A stretch of DNA of 9,433 nucleotides from Syntrophaceae bacterium (GTDB lineage: Bacteria; Desulfobacterota; Syntrophorhabdia; Syntrophorhabdales; WCHB1-27), in assembly GCA_003165115.1 (NCBI GenBank), contig PLSJ01000327.1, positions 1 through 9,433 of the forward strand. The letters run 5' to 3'. The translations under genes were made by a program, and so were the position numbers. Shown piece after piece: positions 1-6,800 of this stretch; within the stretch, counting starts at the first letter, position 1; the number at the start of each line of letters is the position of its first letter. Below the pieces are notes generated by a model, which saw nothing but the letters and a program-made list of their open reading frames with translations, searched no databases and was not told the DNA's origin.

Positions 1-41
1 AGTTTCCAAATGCGTTTGCCCTGGTTACTTGATCGTTTTAC

Positions 42-70
42 TTGACAATAATCCCTAGACGGATTATTGT
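42..70 (+). promoter_or_regulatory. Sigma70-like promoter for the Cys-rich protein gene
   Basis: A perfect -35 hexamer TTGACA lies at 42-47. Exactly 17 bases later a -10-like TATTGT (four of six consensus positions) lies at 65-70. The stretch is clearly more AT-rich than the DNA after it. Transcription would be expected to start about 6-7 bases past the -10 element, at or next to the ATG at 77, so the transcript could be nearly leaderless. The hexamers and spacing are seen; activity is inferred. Confidence 0.55.
45..70. promoter_or_regulatory. Perfect 10-6-10 inverted repeat, candidate operator
   Basis: The arms ACAATAATCC (45-54) and GGATTATTGT (61-70) are perfect reverse complements around a 6-base spacer, CTAGAC. 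The repeat covers the whole -35/-10 interval and includes the -10 hexamer, the usual place for a repressor or a MerR-type activator to act. It does not match the CueR, CusR or CsoR box patterns I know. The regulator is not identifiable and no regulator gene lies in the window. A Rho-independent terminator for an upstream gene is unlikely, because no T-run follows the second arm. Confidence 0.5.
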
Positions 71-76
71 GTTGAC

Positions 77-472
77 ATGTGGTCTGACTCCCGCATGCCG
101 AGACGTCGTTGCCGGGGCTTCTTCGTGACGGCCCTGATCGTTTCCTTTATCTTTATGGGAAGCGGGTTGGCCGGCGCGAGCCAGCACATGTGCCGGGCCC
201 TCGCGGGCGGCGGACATCCCGCCGGCGCGGCCGGATGCTGCTGCGGCGCCGGCGAAAAATGCGGCGCCACATGCGCGGGAGTAGCGGCGGGATGCGTGGA
301 GCGGGCGCAAGGCGTTGCCCTCGTCTCCGTGTCGAACGCCGAAAGCCCCGCGTTGCAGATGGTCCCGGCGCTCGCCGGCACAGCCCTTCCCGGCCTCAAG
401 GGCGGCCACGCCGCCGTGTTCGTTATTGAGCATCAGGTCGTCCACACCGTAATTCCGACCCTCCTCTGTTGA
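77..472 (+). CDS. Small exported Cys/His-rich protein, unknown function
   Basis: A 131-residue product that I do not recognise as a named family. A basic N-terminus (RRRCR, residues 9-13) precedes a hydrophobic segment at about 15-33 ending in GLAGA, which looks like a Sec signal peptide. The mature part carries a cluster of possible soft-metal ligands: H37-M38-C39, H47, C54-C55-C56, C62, C66 and C73. There are further His residues near the C-terminus, and the last residue is Cys (C131). No Shine-Dalgarno is visible before ATG 77 or the alternative ATG 95. The -10 element at 65-70 puts the expected transcript start at about 77, so a leaderless start is possible. The frame is closed by a stop at 56-58, so no longer N-terminus exists. 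Its position 277 bp upstream of a copper/silver efflux operon suggests a periplasmic metal-binding or accessory role, which is inference. The alternative is a chance open frame in GC-rich DNA; the signal peptide and the Cys pattern argue against that. Confidence 0.6.
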   Translation: MWSDSRMPRRRCRGFFVTALIVSFIFMGSGLAGASQHMCRALAGGGHPAGAAGCCCGAGEKCGATCAGVAAGCVERAQGVALVSVSNAESPALQMVPALAGTALPGLKGGHAAVFVIEHQVVHTVIPTLLC

Positions 473-482
473 TCCTCCGACC

Positions 483-508
483 CCCGGCAATTTCCGGCCG
501 GGATTAAT
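483..508 (+). terminator. Weak stem-loop after the Cys-rich protein gene
   Basis: CCCGGC (483-488) pairs with GCCGGG (497-502) around an 8-base loop, 10 bases after the stop codon. Only ATTAAT follows, not a proper T-run, so termination would be weak or partial. This would leave room for read-through from the upstream promoter into the efflux operon. Confidence 0.3.
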
Positions 509-735
509 CCGATTGTCTCATTGACGACGTTTCGTGCTTTGCCGACGGGTCTGCCCGACCACGCCCGGACCCTTTGTGTGGCTTCGGCGCGCCGAAAGAG
601 CGGATGTCTCCCAAAGACGAGGGGTTTTCGGGCGCGGGGGGAACTATATTTCGCTAGGAAGCGGATTCGGCACCAGCCTCACGAAGCCGGCAAAACGGAC
701 GGTCTCATGGAACGAATACCACATAAGCGAAACAT

Positions 736-744
736 GGAGGAGGT
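736..744 (+). promoter_or_regulatory. Strong ribosome binding site for the YtkA-like gene
   Basis: GGAGGAGGT lies 5 bases before ATG 750, close to a perfect anti-Shine-Dalgarno match. It fixes the start of the first gene of the operon and suggests high translation. Confidence 0.8.
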
Positions 745-749
745 AACGT

Positions 750-1136
750 ATGCGTAAGTTGGCACTACTGGTGACCGTGCTTTTGTTGACGGCCGCCGTC
801 GTCTCCACGGCCGGAGCCACGGCGAGGAAGGCCGGAGACTACACGGTGGACGTGACGATGGACAGGAACCCCCCGGTAATGGGGAAGAATACCATGGATG
901 TGGTCGTGAAAGACAAGACGGGCAAAGCGGTGACCGACGCGCGGGTGACGGTGGAGTACTCCATGCCCGGAATGCCGGGGATGCCCGCCATGAATTATAA
1001 GTCCGACGCGGCGCTCAAGGGCGAGACCTACAGGGCGGTGATCTCGCCTTCCATGGCGGGGTCGTGGAACGTGGCGGTCAAGGTGGCGCGCGGCGGCAAG
1101 ACCGATACCGCGAGGCTCACCATAGACGTGAAATAG
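750..1136 (+). CDS. YtkA/FixH-like periplasmic protein with Met-rich motif
   Basis: A 128-residue product. Residues 1-23 form a signal peptide ending in STAGA. The rest is a compact all-beta, Ig-like domain with the pattern of YtkA/FixH-like proteins: a PPVMGKN strand near 36-42, then VVVKDKTGKAVTDARVTVEY, then a Met motif, and a C-terminal strand pair SMAGSWNVAVKV. Met72, Met75, Met78 and Met81 are spaced every third residue (MPGMPGMPAM), a soft-metal-ligand pattern suited to Cu(I)/Ag(I). Related small proteins are known in copper-handling and oxidase-assembly settings. Direct metal binding here is inference. The gene is first in the operon, and its stop at 1134-1136 is 19 bases before the ATG of the TolC-family gene. 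The CusB-type adaptor carries a similar MxxMxxM stretch, so the protein may take the periplasmic chaperone role that CusF plays in E. coli; no CusF is present in the window. Confidence 0.82.
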   Translation: MRKLALLVTVLLLTAAVVSTAGATARKAGDYTVDVTMDRNPPVMGKNTMDVVVKDKTGKAVTDARVTVEYSMPGMPGMPAMNYKSDAALKGETYRAVISPSMAGSWNVAVKVARGGKTDTARLTIDVK

Positions 1137-1144
1137 AGTGTTGC

Positions 1145-1150
1145 GGGAGG
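1145..1150 (+). promoter_or_regulatory. Ribosome binding site deciding the TolC-family start
   Basis: GGGAGG ends 5 bases before ATG 1156. A GTG at 1138 opens the same frame six codons earlier but has no ribosome binding site and sits one base after the previous stop. The 1156 start also puts a basic N-terminus directly before the signal peptide core. Confidence 0.75.
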
Positions 1151-1155
1151 TGCCT

Positions 1156-2247
1156 ATGTCGTTCATTGCGCGCCTGATGCGCCGCCGCGCCGCCGCTCTT
1201 GTAAGCCTTCTCGCGCTCCTGGGCTCGCTGCTGCCGGTCGCGGCCTTTTGCGCCGGCGAGACGGTGAGTCTCGACGAGCTGATCGCCGAGGGCCTGAGGA
1301 ACAGCCCCGAGATACTCGCGGCCCAGGCGAGGGCGGAGGCGGCGGGGTACCGCATACCCCAGGCGATGAGCCTGCCGGACCCCATGTTCATGTTCGGCTA
1401 CCAGAACGAAGGGTTCCAGAGGTTGACGCTGGGCAATGCGGACGCCTCCCAGTCGATGGGCATGTCCAACCTCTCCCAGATGTTCCCTTTTTGGGGGAAG
1501 CGGGCGTTGAAGGGGGAAATGGCGGCGCGGGACGCCGAGAGCCTCAAGGCCCTGTATACCGCGGGGAAGCTGAGGGTGGTCGCGCAGATAAAGGTGGTTT
1601 TCTACGACCTCTTTCTCGCCTACAAGACCCTCGATATCCTGAAAGAGAGGACCGAACTGTTTTCCAGGATCGAGGACGCCGCGCAAAGCAGGTACGCGTC
1701 GGGGACGGGCATGCAGCAAGAGGTCATCATGGCGCAGACGGAGAAGTACATGATCCTGGAGAAGGAGGAGATGCAGCGGCAGCGCGTGCAGGCGCTCCAG
1801 GGTATGCTCAACGCGGCCGTGGGAAGGCGCGCGGACGCGCCCCTGGGGCGGCCGGCCCTGCCCGCGGCCACCCCCTTCGGCGTGACCCTGGAAGAGATGA
1901 TAGACATGGCGGGTGAGCATTCGCCCGAGGTGAAGTCGAAGCAGAAGATGGTCGAGGGGGCCGAGGCGAAGGTAAAGATGGCGAAGAAGGAGTACTACCC
2001 CGACGTGACGGTGGGCGCGAGCTATTTCCCCAGGACGGGCGGTTTGGTCGACATGTGGAACCTCACGTTTACGGTCAACCTGCCCATCTACTACAGGACG
2101 AAGCAGAGGCAGGCCCTGGCCGAGGCGCAGGCGGGCCTGTCGGAGGCCAGGAGGGAGCTTGCGGCGACGGAGCTGATGCATCGCGTCCGGCGTGAGGGAG
2201 AGCTTCTCCATGGTGCAGGCGGCGGACAGGCTCACGAAGCTCTATAA
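1156..2247 (+). CDS. TolC-family outer membrane efflux channel, frameshifted (N-terminal three quarters)
   Basis: By position this is the CusC-like outer membrane component of the pump. From ATG 1156 the product has a basic start, a signal peptide (about residues 1-33, LLPVAAFCAGE) and the outer membrane efflux protein repeat. Its first half has the typical LIAEGLRNSPEILAAQARAE helix and DPMFMFGYQ segment. Its second half begins near LEEMIDMAGEHSPEV, followed by YYPDVTVGASY and LPIYYRTKQRQAL. The Cys in AAFC does not sit in a good lipobox, unlike E. coli CusC, so lipidation is not supported. Genuine homology holds to about Met at 2176-2178. After that the frame runs into an unrelated tail (HRVRREGELLHGA...) and stops at 2245-2247. 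The true continuation is in the next frame and ends at 2497. Joined at 2178/2180 the protein would be about 446 residues, a normal family length. A longer start at GTG 1138 is possible but less likely. Confidence 0.9.
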   Translation: MSFIARLMRRRAAALVSLLALLGSLLPVAAFCAGETVSLDELIAEGLRNSPEILAAQARAEAAGYRIPQAMSLPDPMFMFGYQNEGFQRLTLGNADASQSMGMSNLSQMFPFWGKRALKGEMAARDAESLKALYTAGKLRVVAQIKVVFYDLFLAYKTLDILKERTELFSRIEDAAQSRYASGTGMQQEVIMAQTEKYMILEKEEMQRQRVQALQGMLNAAVGRRADAPLGRPALPAATPFGVTLEEMIDMAGEHSPEVKSKQKMVEGAEAKVKMAKKEYYPDVTVGASYFPRTGGLVDMWNLTFTVNLPIYYRTKQRQALAEAQAGLSEARRELAATELMHRVRREGELLHGAGGGQAHEAL

Positions 2248-2497
2248 GGAAGGGCTGATCCCGAAGACGAACCAGGATGTCCAGCTCTCCTTTTCCAGCT
2301 ACGTGACGGGGAGGGTCGACGCCCTCACCGCGATCACGAGGATCAAGAACCTGCTCGACTATGACCTGCTCTACTGGAGCCAGCTCGTCGAGAGGGAAAA
2401 GGCGATAGCCCGGCTCCACGCCTTCGCGGGCACCGACGGGACGGCGCAAGGCGGGCAGGCGGCCGCGGGGAGGCCCGCGGAAGGAGAAGGGCAATGA
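2192..2497 (+). CDS. TolC-family channel, C-terminal fragment after frameshift
   Basis: This frame holds the missing C-terminal quarter of the outer membrane channel. VRESFSMVQAADRLTKLY is followed by KEGLIPKTNQDVQLSFSSY, then TGRVDALTAITRIKNLLDY, the usual last helix pair of TolC-type proteins, and an Ala/Gly/Glu-rich tail. The only start codon near the junction is GTG 2192. It has no Shine-Dalgarno, and in-frame sequence resembling the family (IASG) already precedes it from 2180, so independent translation is unlikely. The frame is closed upstream by a TGA at 2174-2176, so the shift falls just after it. The stop TGA at 2495-2497 overlaps the ATG of the adaptor gene, as expected for an intact operon. 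One surplus base between about 2174 and 2191, for example C2179, explains the break, as sequencing error or real mutation. Confidence 0.85.
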   Translation: MRESFSMVQAADRLTKLYKEGLIPKTNQDVQLSFSSYVTGRVDALTAITRIKNLLDYDLLYWSQLVEREKAIARLHAFAGTDGTAQGGQAAAGRPAEGEGQ

Positions 2498-3807
2498 CGA
2501 AGCGGACGATGGCGCTCGCGGCCGCGGCCGTTGCAATAGCGCTTATACTCTATCTCTCGTGGTCCGCCCTTTCGCGAAAGGGACCGGCGCGGCCCGTTTC
2601 CGGCCCTCCGGCCGTGGCCCAGGAAAAGCCGGGCTCCATGGCGGGGATGCCGGGGATGGCCGCCGAAAAACCGCAAGGCCAGGGCGCGCAGCCCGGGGCG
2701 GCCGGGACGGAGGAAGCCCCGACGGTCGAGATCCCGCCGGATAAGCAGAAGCTGATCGGCGTGAAGGTGGCGACCGCGCGGATGCTGCCCCTCACCAAGA
2801 CCATCCGGACCGTCGGTCTCGTGGAGTACGACCAGAGGCGGCTCAACACGATCAATACGAAGGTCGAGGGCTGGGTCGAAAAGCTCTACGTCAATTTTAC
2901 CGGCACCTACGTGAAGAAGGGCGACCCCGTCGCCGACATCTACAGCCCGGAGCTGTGGGCGACCCAGCAGGAATTCATCAACCTCGTGAAATGGGCAAAA
3001 GGGGCGGGGGCGAAGGAGAGCGCCGCGGGGCGGACCGGTGATGCCCAGGGCGTGCCCGACGTATCCGCCATGATCGACCGGGACGCGCGATCGCTCGTCG
3101 AGGCGGCGCGCCAGCGGCTTAAGCTCTTCGATATCAGCGACGCGCAGATTAAAAAGATCGAGGAGAGCGAGAAGCCGGTCCGCGACCTCACCGTCTACAG
3201 CCCGTACAGCGGCTATGTCCTGCAAAAGAACGTGAACCAGGGCACGCGCGTGATGCCGGGGGCCGACCTGCTGGACGTGGCCGACCTCTCCACCGTCTGG
3301 ATCACGGCCGACATCTACGAGTTCGAGGCGCCCCTGGTCAAGGTGGGAGATACGGCCGCGGTGCAGTTGAGCTATTTCCCCGGAAAACAGTTCGAGGCGA
3401 AGATCGACTATCTCTATCCCACGCTCCAGGGGGAAACGAGAACGCTCAAGGCGCGGTTCACCATGCCCAACGAAGGGGGACGCCTCAAGCCCCAGATGTT
3501 CGTCAACGTGGAGATGAAGATAAACCTCGGCCGCAGGCTCGTGGTTCCCACGGATGCGGTCATCGACACGGGCCTGCGGCAGATCGCCTACGTCGACAAA
3601 GGGGACGGCCTGTTCGAGCCGAGGGAGGTAGTGACGGGCGTGCGGACGGATAACCTGGTGGAGATCACCGCGGGGCTGAAGGCAGGCGACAAGGTGTCGT
3701 CTTCGGCCAATTTCCTCATCGACTCAGAATCCAAGCTGAAAGGCGTCGAGCCGATGCCGATGAAGGCACCGGTGGGACGGACGACTACCGGCGGGCGCGC
3801 AAAATGA
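2494..3807 (+). CDS. cusB: CusB-type periplasmic adaptor of the RND efflux pump
   Basis: A 437-residue membrane fusion protein that bridges the pump and the outer membrane channel. An N-terminal anchor or signal segment (about 5-22) is followed by a Met/Gly/Pro-rich linker with Met49, Met52 and Met55 (MAGMPGM). Family landmarks follow in order: VEIPPDKQKLIGVKVATA, VEYDQRRLNTINTKVEGWVEKLYV (barrel-sandwich half), GDPVADIYSPELWATQQEF (start of the helical hairpin), VYSPYSGYVLQKNVNQGTRV (second lipoyl half), LSTVWITADIYEFEAPLV (beta-barrel) and LVVPTDAVIDTG...YVDKGDGLFEPREV (membrane-proximal domain). The helical hairpin carries an Ala/Gly-rich stretch near 170-190. E. coli CusB binds Cu(I)/Ag(I) with N-terminal methionines, and the MxxMxxM linker here could do the same; that is inference. 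Its ATG overlaps the preceding TGA by 4 bases, with AAGGAG at 2481-2486 as ribosome binding site. Confidence 0.95.
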   Translation: MTKRTMALAAAAVAIALILYLSWSALSRKGPARPVSGPPAVAQEKPGSMAGMPGMAAEKPQGQGAQPGAAGTEEAPTVEIPPDKQKLIGVKVATARMLPLTKTIRTVGLVEYDQRRLNTINTKVEGWVEKLYVNFTGTYVKKGDPVADIYSPELWATQQEFINLVKWAKGAGAKESAAGRTGDAQGVPDVSAMIDRDARSLVEAARQRLKLFDISDAQIKKIEESEKPVRDLTVYSPYSGYVLQKNVNQGTRVMPGADLLDVADLSTVWITADIYEFEAPLVKVGDTAAVQLSYFPGKQFEAKIDYLYPTLQGETRTLKARFTMPNEGGRLKPQMFVNVEMKINLGRRLVVPTDAVIDTGLRQIAYVDKGDGLFEPREVVTGVRTDNLVEITAGLKAGDKVSSSANFLIDSESKLKGVEPMPMKAPVGRTTTGGRAK

Positions 3808-6800
3808 TCGCCAGGATAATCGAGTTCAGTGCCAGGAACAAGTTTGTCGTCTTCCTCTTCGTCTTTTTCGCCCTCGCCTGGGGTTACTATGCCATCGGGC
3901 ATATACCCCTCGACGCGATCCCGGACCTCTCCGACACCCAGGTCATCATCTATACCGAATGGACGGGCAGGAGCCCGGACCTCGTCGAGGACCAGGTCAC
4001 CTATCCCATTTCCTCCACGCTGCTCGCGGCCCCGAGGGTCCAGGCCGTCCGGGGCTTTTCCTACCTGGGCAGCTCCTTCATCTACGTGATCTTCGAGGAG
4101 GGCACCGACATCTACTGGGCGAGGAGCAGGGTGCTCGAATACCTCCAGGCGGTGAGGAACAAGCTCCCCAGCGACGTCAACCCCGTGCTCGGGCCGGATG
4201 CGACGAGCCTGGGCTGGGGGTTCTCCTACGCGGTCGTCGACGACAGGGGGAACCTCGACCTCTCGCAGCTCCGCTCCCTCCAGGACTGGAACCTGAAGCT
4301 CGCCCTTGAGAGCGTCCCCGGCGTGTCGCAGGTGGCGAGCGTCGGCGGGTTCGTCAAGCAGTACCAGGTCACCGTCGACCCGAACCGGCTCCTCGGCTAC
4401 AACATACCGATCACGAAGGTGATGGAGGCGGTGCGGAAGAGCAACCTCGACGTGGAAGGGCGGGTGATCGAGTTCTCCGGCGTGGAGTACATGGTCCGGG
4501 GCAGGGGCTACATCAAGCGCATCGAGGACCTGGAGAACATCTCCGTGGGCGCGACGGCCTCGGGCACCCCCATCTATCTGAAAGATGTGGGAACCGTCCG
4601 GCTTGGCCCGGAGATACGCAGGGGCGCCGCCGAGGTGGACGGCAAGGGCGAGGTGGCCGCCGGCATCGTCATCGTCCGCTTCGGCGAAAACGTGTTGAAC
4701 GTGATCGACCGCGTCAAGGAGAAGATCAGGACCGATATCGCGCCGTCGCTGCCGAAAGGCGTCAGGGTCGTCACCACCTACGACCGGTCCGACCTGATCA
4801 ACCGCTCGATCTCGACCCTGAAAGAGGAGATCGTCAAACTCGCCATCGCGGTGAGCGTGGTCTGCGTCGTCTTCCTCTTCCACCTGCCGAGTGCGCTCGT
4901 GGTCATCCTCACGCTGCCCGTCGCCATCATCATGAGCTTCATCCTCATGTTCTATCTCGGGGTCACGTCGAATATCATGAGCCTTTCGGGCATCGCCATC
5001 GCCATAGGCGCAATGGTGGACGCCTCCATCATCATGGTGGAGAACGCCCACAAGAAGCTTGAGGAATGGGAGGAGCGAGGCTCGCCCGGGGCCAGGACGG
5101 ACGTCATCATCCAGGCGGCCCAGGAGGTAGGCCCGTCGCTCTTCTTCTCGCTCCTCGTCATCACCGTCGGCTTCCTCCCGGTCTTCACGCTCCAGGCCCA
5201 GGCGGGCAGACTCTTCAAGCCCCTGGCTTACACGAAGACCTTCGCCATGCTCTTCTCTTCTTTCCTCGCGGTGACGCTGACGCCCGTCCTGATGACGCTC
5301 TTTATCAGAGGGCGGATAAGGTCGGAGGAGAAAAACCCGGTGAGCCGCTTCCTGCGGTGGGTCTACGCACCCGTCGCGGGGTTCGCGCTCCGCTTCAAGA
5401 AAACGGTCATCTTTTTGGGCATCGTCACCCTCGCCGTCACGGTCTTTCCCTATACGCGGCTCGGAAACGAGTTCATGCCGCCCCTGTACGAAGGCACGCT
5501 CTTCTACATGCCCGTGACCGCGCCCGCGGCCTCCATATCGGTCGCCACCGACCTTTTGCAGATGCAGGACAAGATCCTCATGGGGATACCGGAGGTGGCG
5601 AGCGTCTTCGGCAAGGCGGGGAGGGCCGAGACTGCCACCGACCCCGCGCCCCTGGAGATGTTCGAGACCGTGGTCAACCTGAAGCCCGAATCGGCCTGGC
5701 GGCCGGGCATGACCGTGGAGAAGCTGAAAGACGAGATGAACGACGCCCTGACCATCCCCGGCGTCTCCAATTCCTTCACGATGCCCATAAAGGCGAGGAT
5801 CGACATGCTCGCGACCGGGATCAGGACCCCCGTGGGCATCAAGGTCCTGGGTCCCAACCTGGAGGAGATGGAAAAGATAGGGCTCCAGATCGAGCAGCGC
5901 CTGAAGCCCCTGCCCGGCACGAGGAGCGTCTACGCGGAGCGGGTGACGACGGGCTATTTCCTCGACATAAGCGTGAGAAGAGAGGAGGCGGCCCGCTACG
6001 GGCTTTCGGTCCAGGACGTCCAGGAGGTGATCGAGTCCGCCATCGGCGGCATGAACCTGACCACCACCATCGAGGGCAGGGAGCGCTACCCCGTGAACGT
6101 CCGCTACGCCAGGGAGCTGCGGGGCGACATCGACCAACTGAAGCGGGTGCTCGTGCCCGCCGCGCCCATGGGGAGTCCCGCACCGGCCGCCCCGGCGGGC
6201 GGCGTCATGGGCGCGGGGCAATCGCAGCCGGGGACCGCAGGTCCGCAATCGGTCCGCGTGCCGCTGGCCGAGCTCGCCGACATCAAGGTCGTGCGCGGGC
6301 CGACGAACATCAAGAGCGAGGAAGGGCTGCTCGCGGAATACGTCTACGTCGATTTCTCGGGGAAGGACGTGGGCGGTTACGTGGACGAGGCGAAGAAGGC
6401 GGTCGCCTCCTTAAAGATACCGGAGGGCTACCGGCTCGAATGGAGCGGGGAATACGAGTACCTGATGAAGACCCGCGAGCGCCTGAAGCTCGTCATCCCC
6501 CTGACCCTGCTCATCATCTTCGTGCTTATCTATTTCAACACGAAATCGGTCGCGAAGACGATCATCGTGCTCCTCGCGGTGCCCTTCTCCCTCGTCGGCT
6601 CGTTCTGGTTGCTCTATCTCCTGGGCTACAACATGAGCATCGCCGTCTGGGTCGGGATCATCGCGCTGGCGGGGCTGGACGCGGAGACCGGCGTCGTGAT
6701 GCTCCTCTACCTGGAGCTTGCCCATGAGGAATGGGAGCGGAAAGGCATGCTGAATAAGCTTTCCGACCTGAAGGACGCGGTGATGCACGGCGCGGTCAAG

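Larger units (their letters stand above)
473..749. other. Intergenic region upstream of the efflux operon
   Basis: This 277-bp stretch holds a weak hairpin right after the preceding stop (483-502), a perfect 10-bp palindrome GGATTAATCC at 501-510, and a -10-like TATATT at 645-650 without a good -35 partner. It ends in the strong ribosome binding site of the next gene. Short open frames cross it, but none has a ribosome binding site or a recognisable product. The operon promoter is presumably here, but I cannot place it with confidence. Confidence 0.5.

Noticed and set aside
38..490. A - strand frame of 150 codons opposite the Cys-rich protein gene
   Set aside because: No signal, ribosome binding site or domain pattern. 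The + strand frame has a promoter, a signal peptide and a Cys motif.
521..549. Promoter with TTGACG at 521-526
   Set aside because: No acceptable -10 hexamer lies 16-18 bases downstream; the sequence there is GC-rich.
521..757. A 78-codon + strand frame before the YtkA-like gene
   Set aside because: No ribosome binding site, no recognisable sequence, and it runs through the strong ribosome binding site and start codon of the next gene.
3588..6248. An 886-codon open frame on the - strand, antisense to cusB/cusA
   Set aside because: Its product is rich in Arg, His, Asp and Gly with no domain pattern, and it lies opposite conserved cusA sequence. GC-rich third positions of the sense gene suppress stops in this frame.
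5066..6727. A 553-codon open frame on the + strand inside cusA
   Set aside because: It is the shifted frame of a conserved pump gene, with Arg/Gly/His-biased low-complexity translation and no ribosome binding site.
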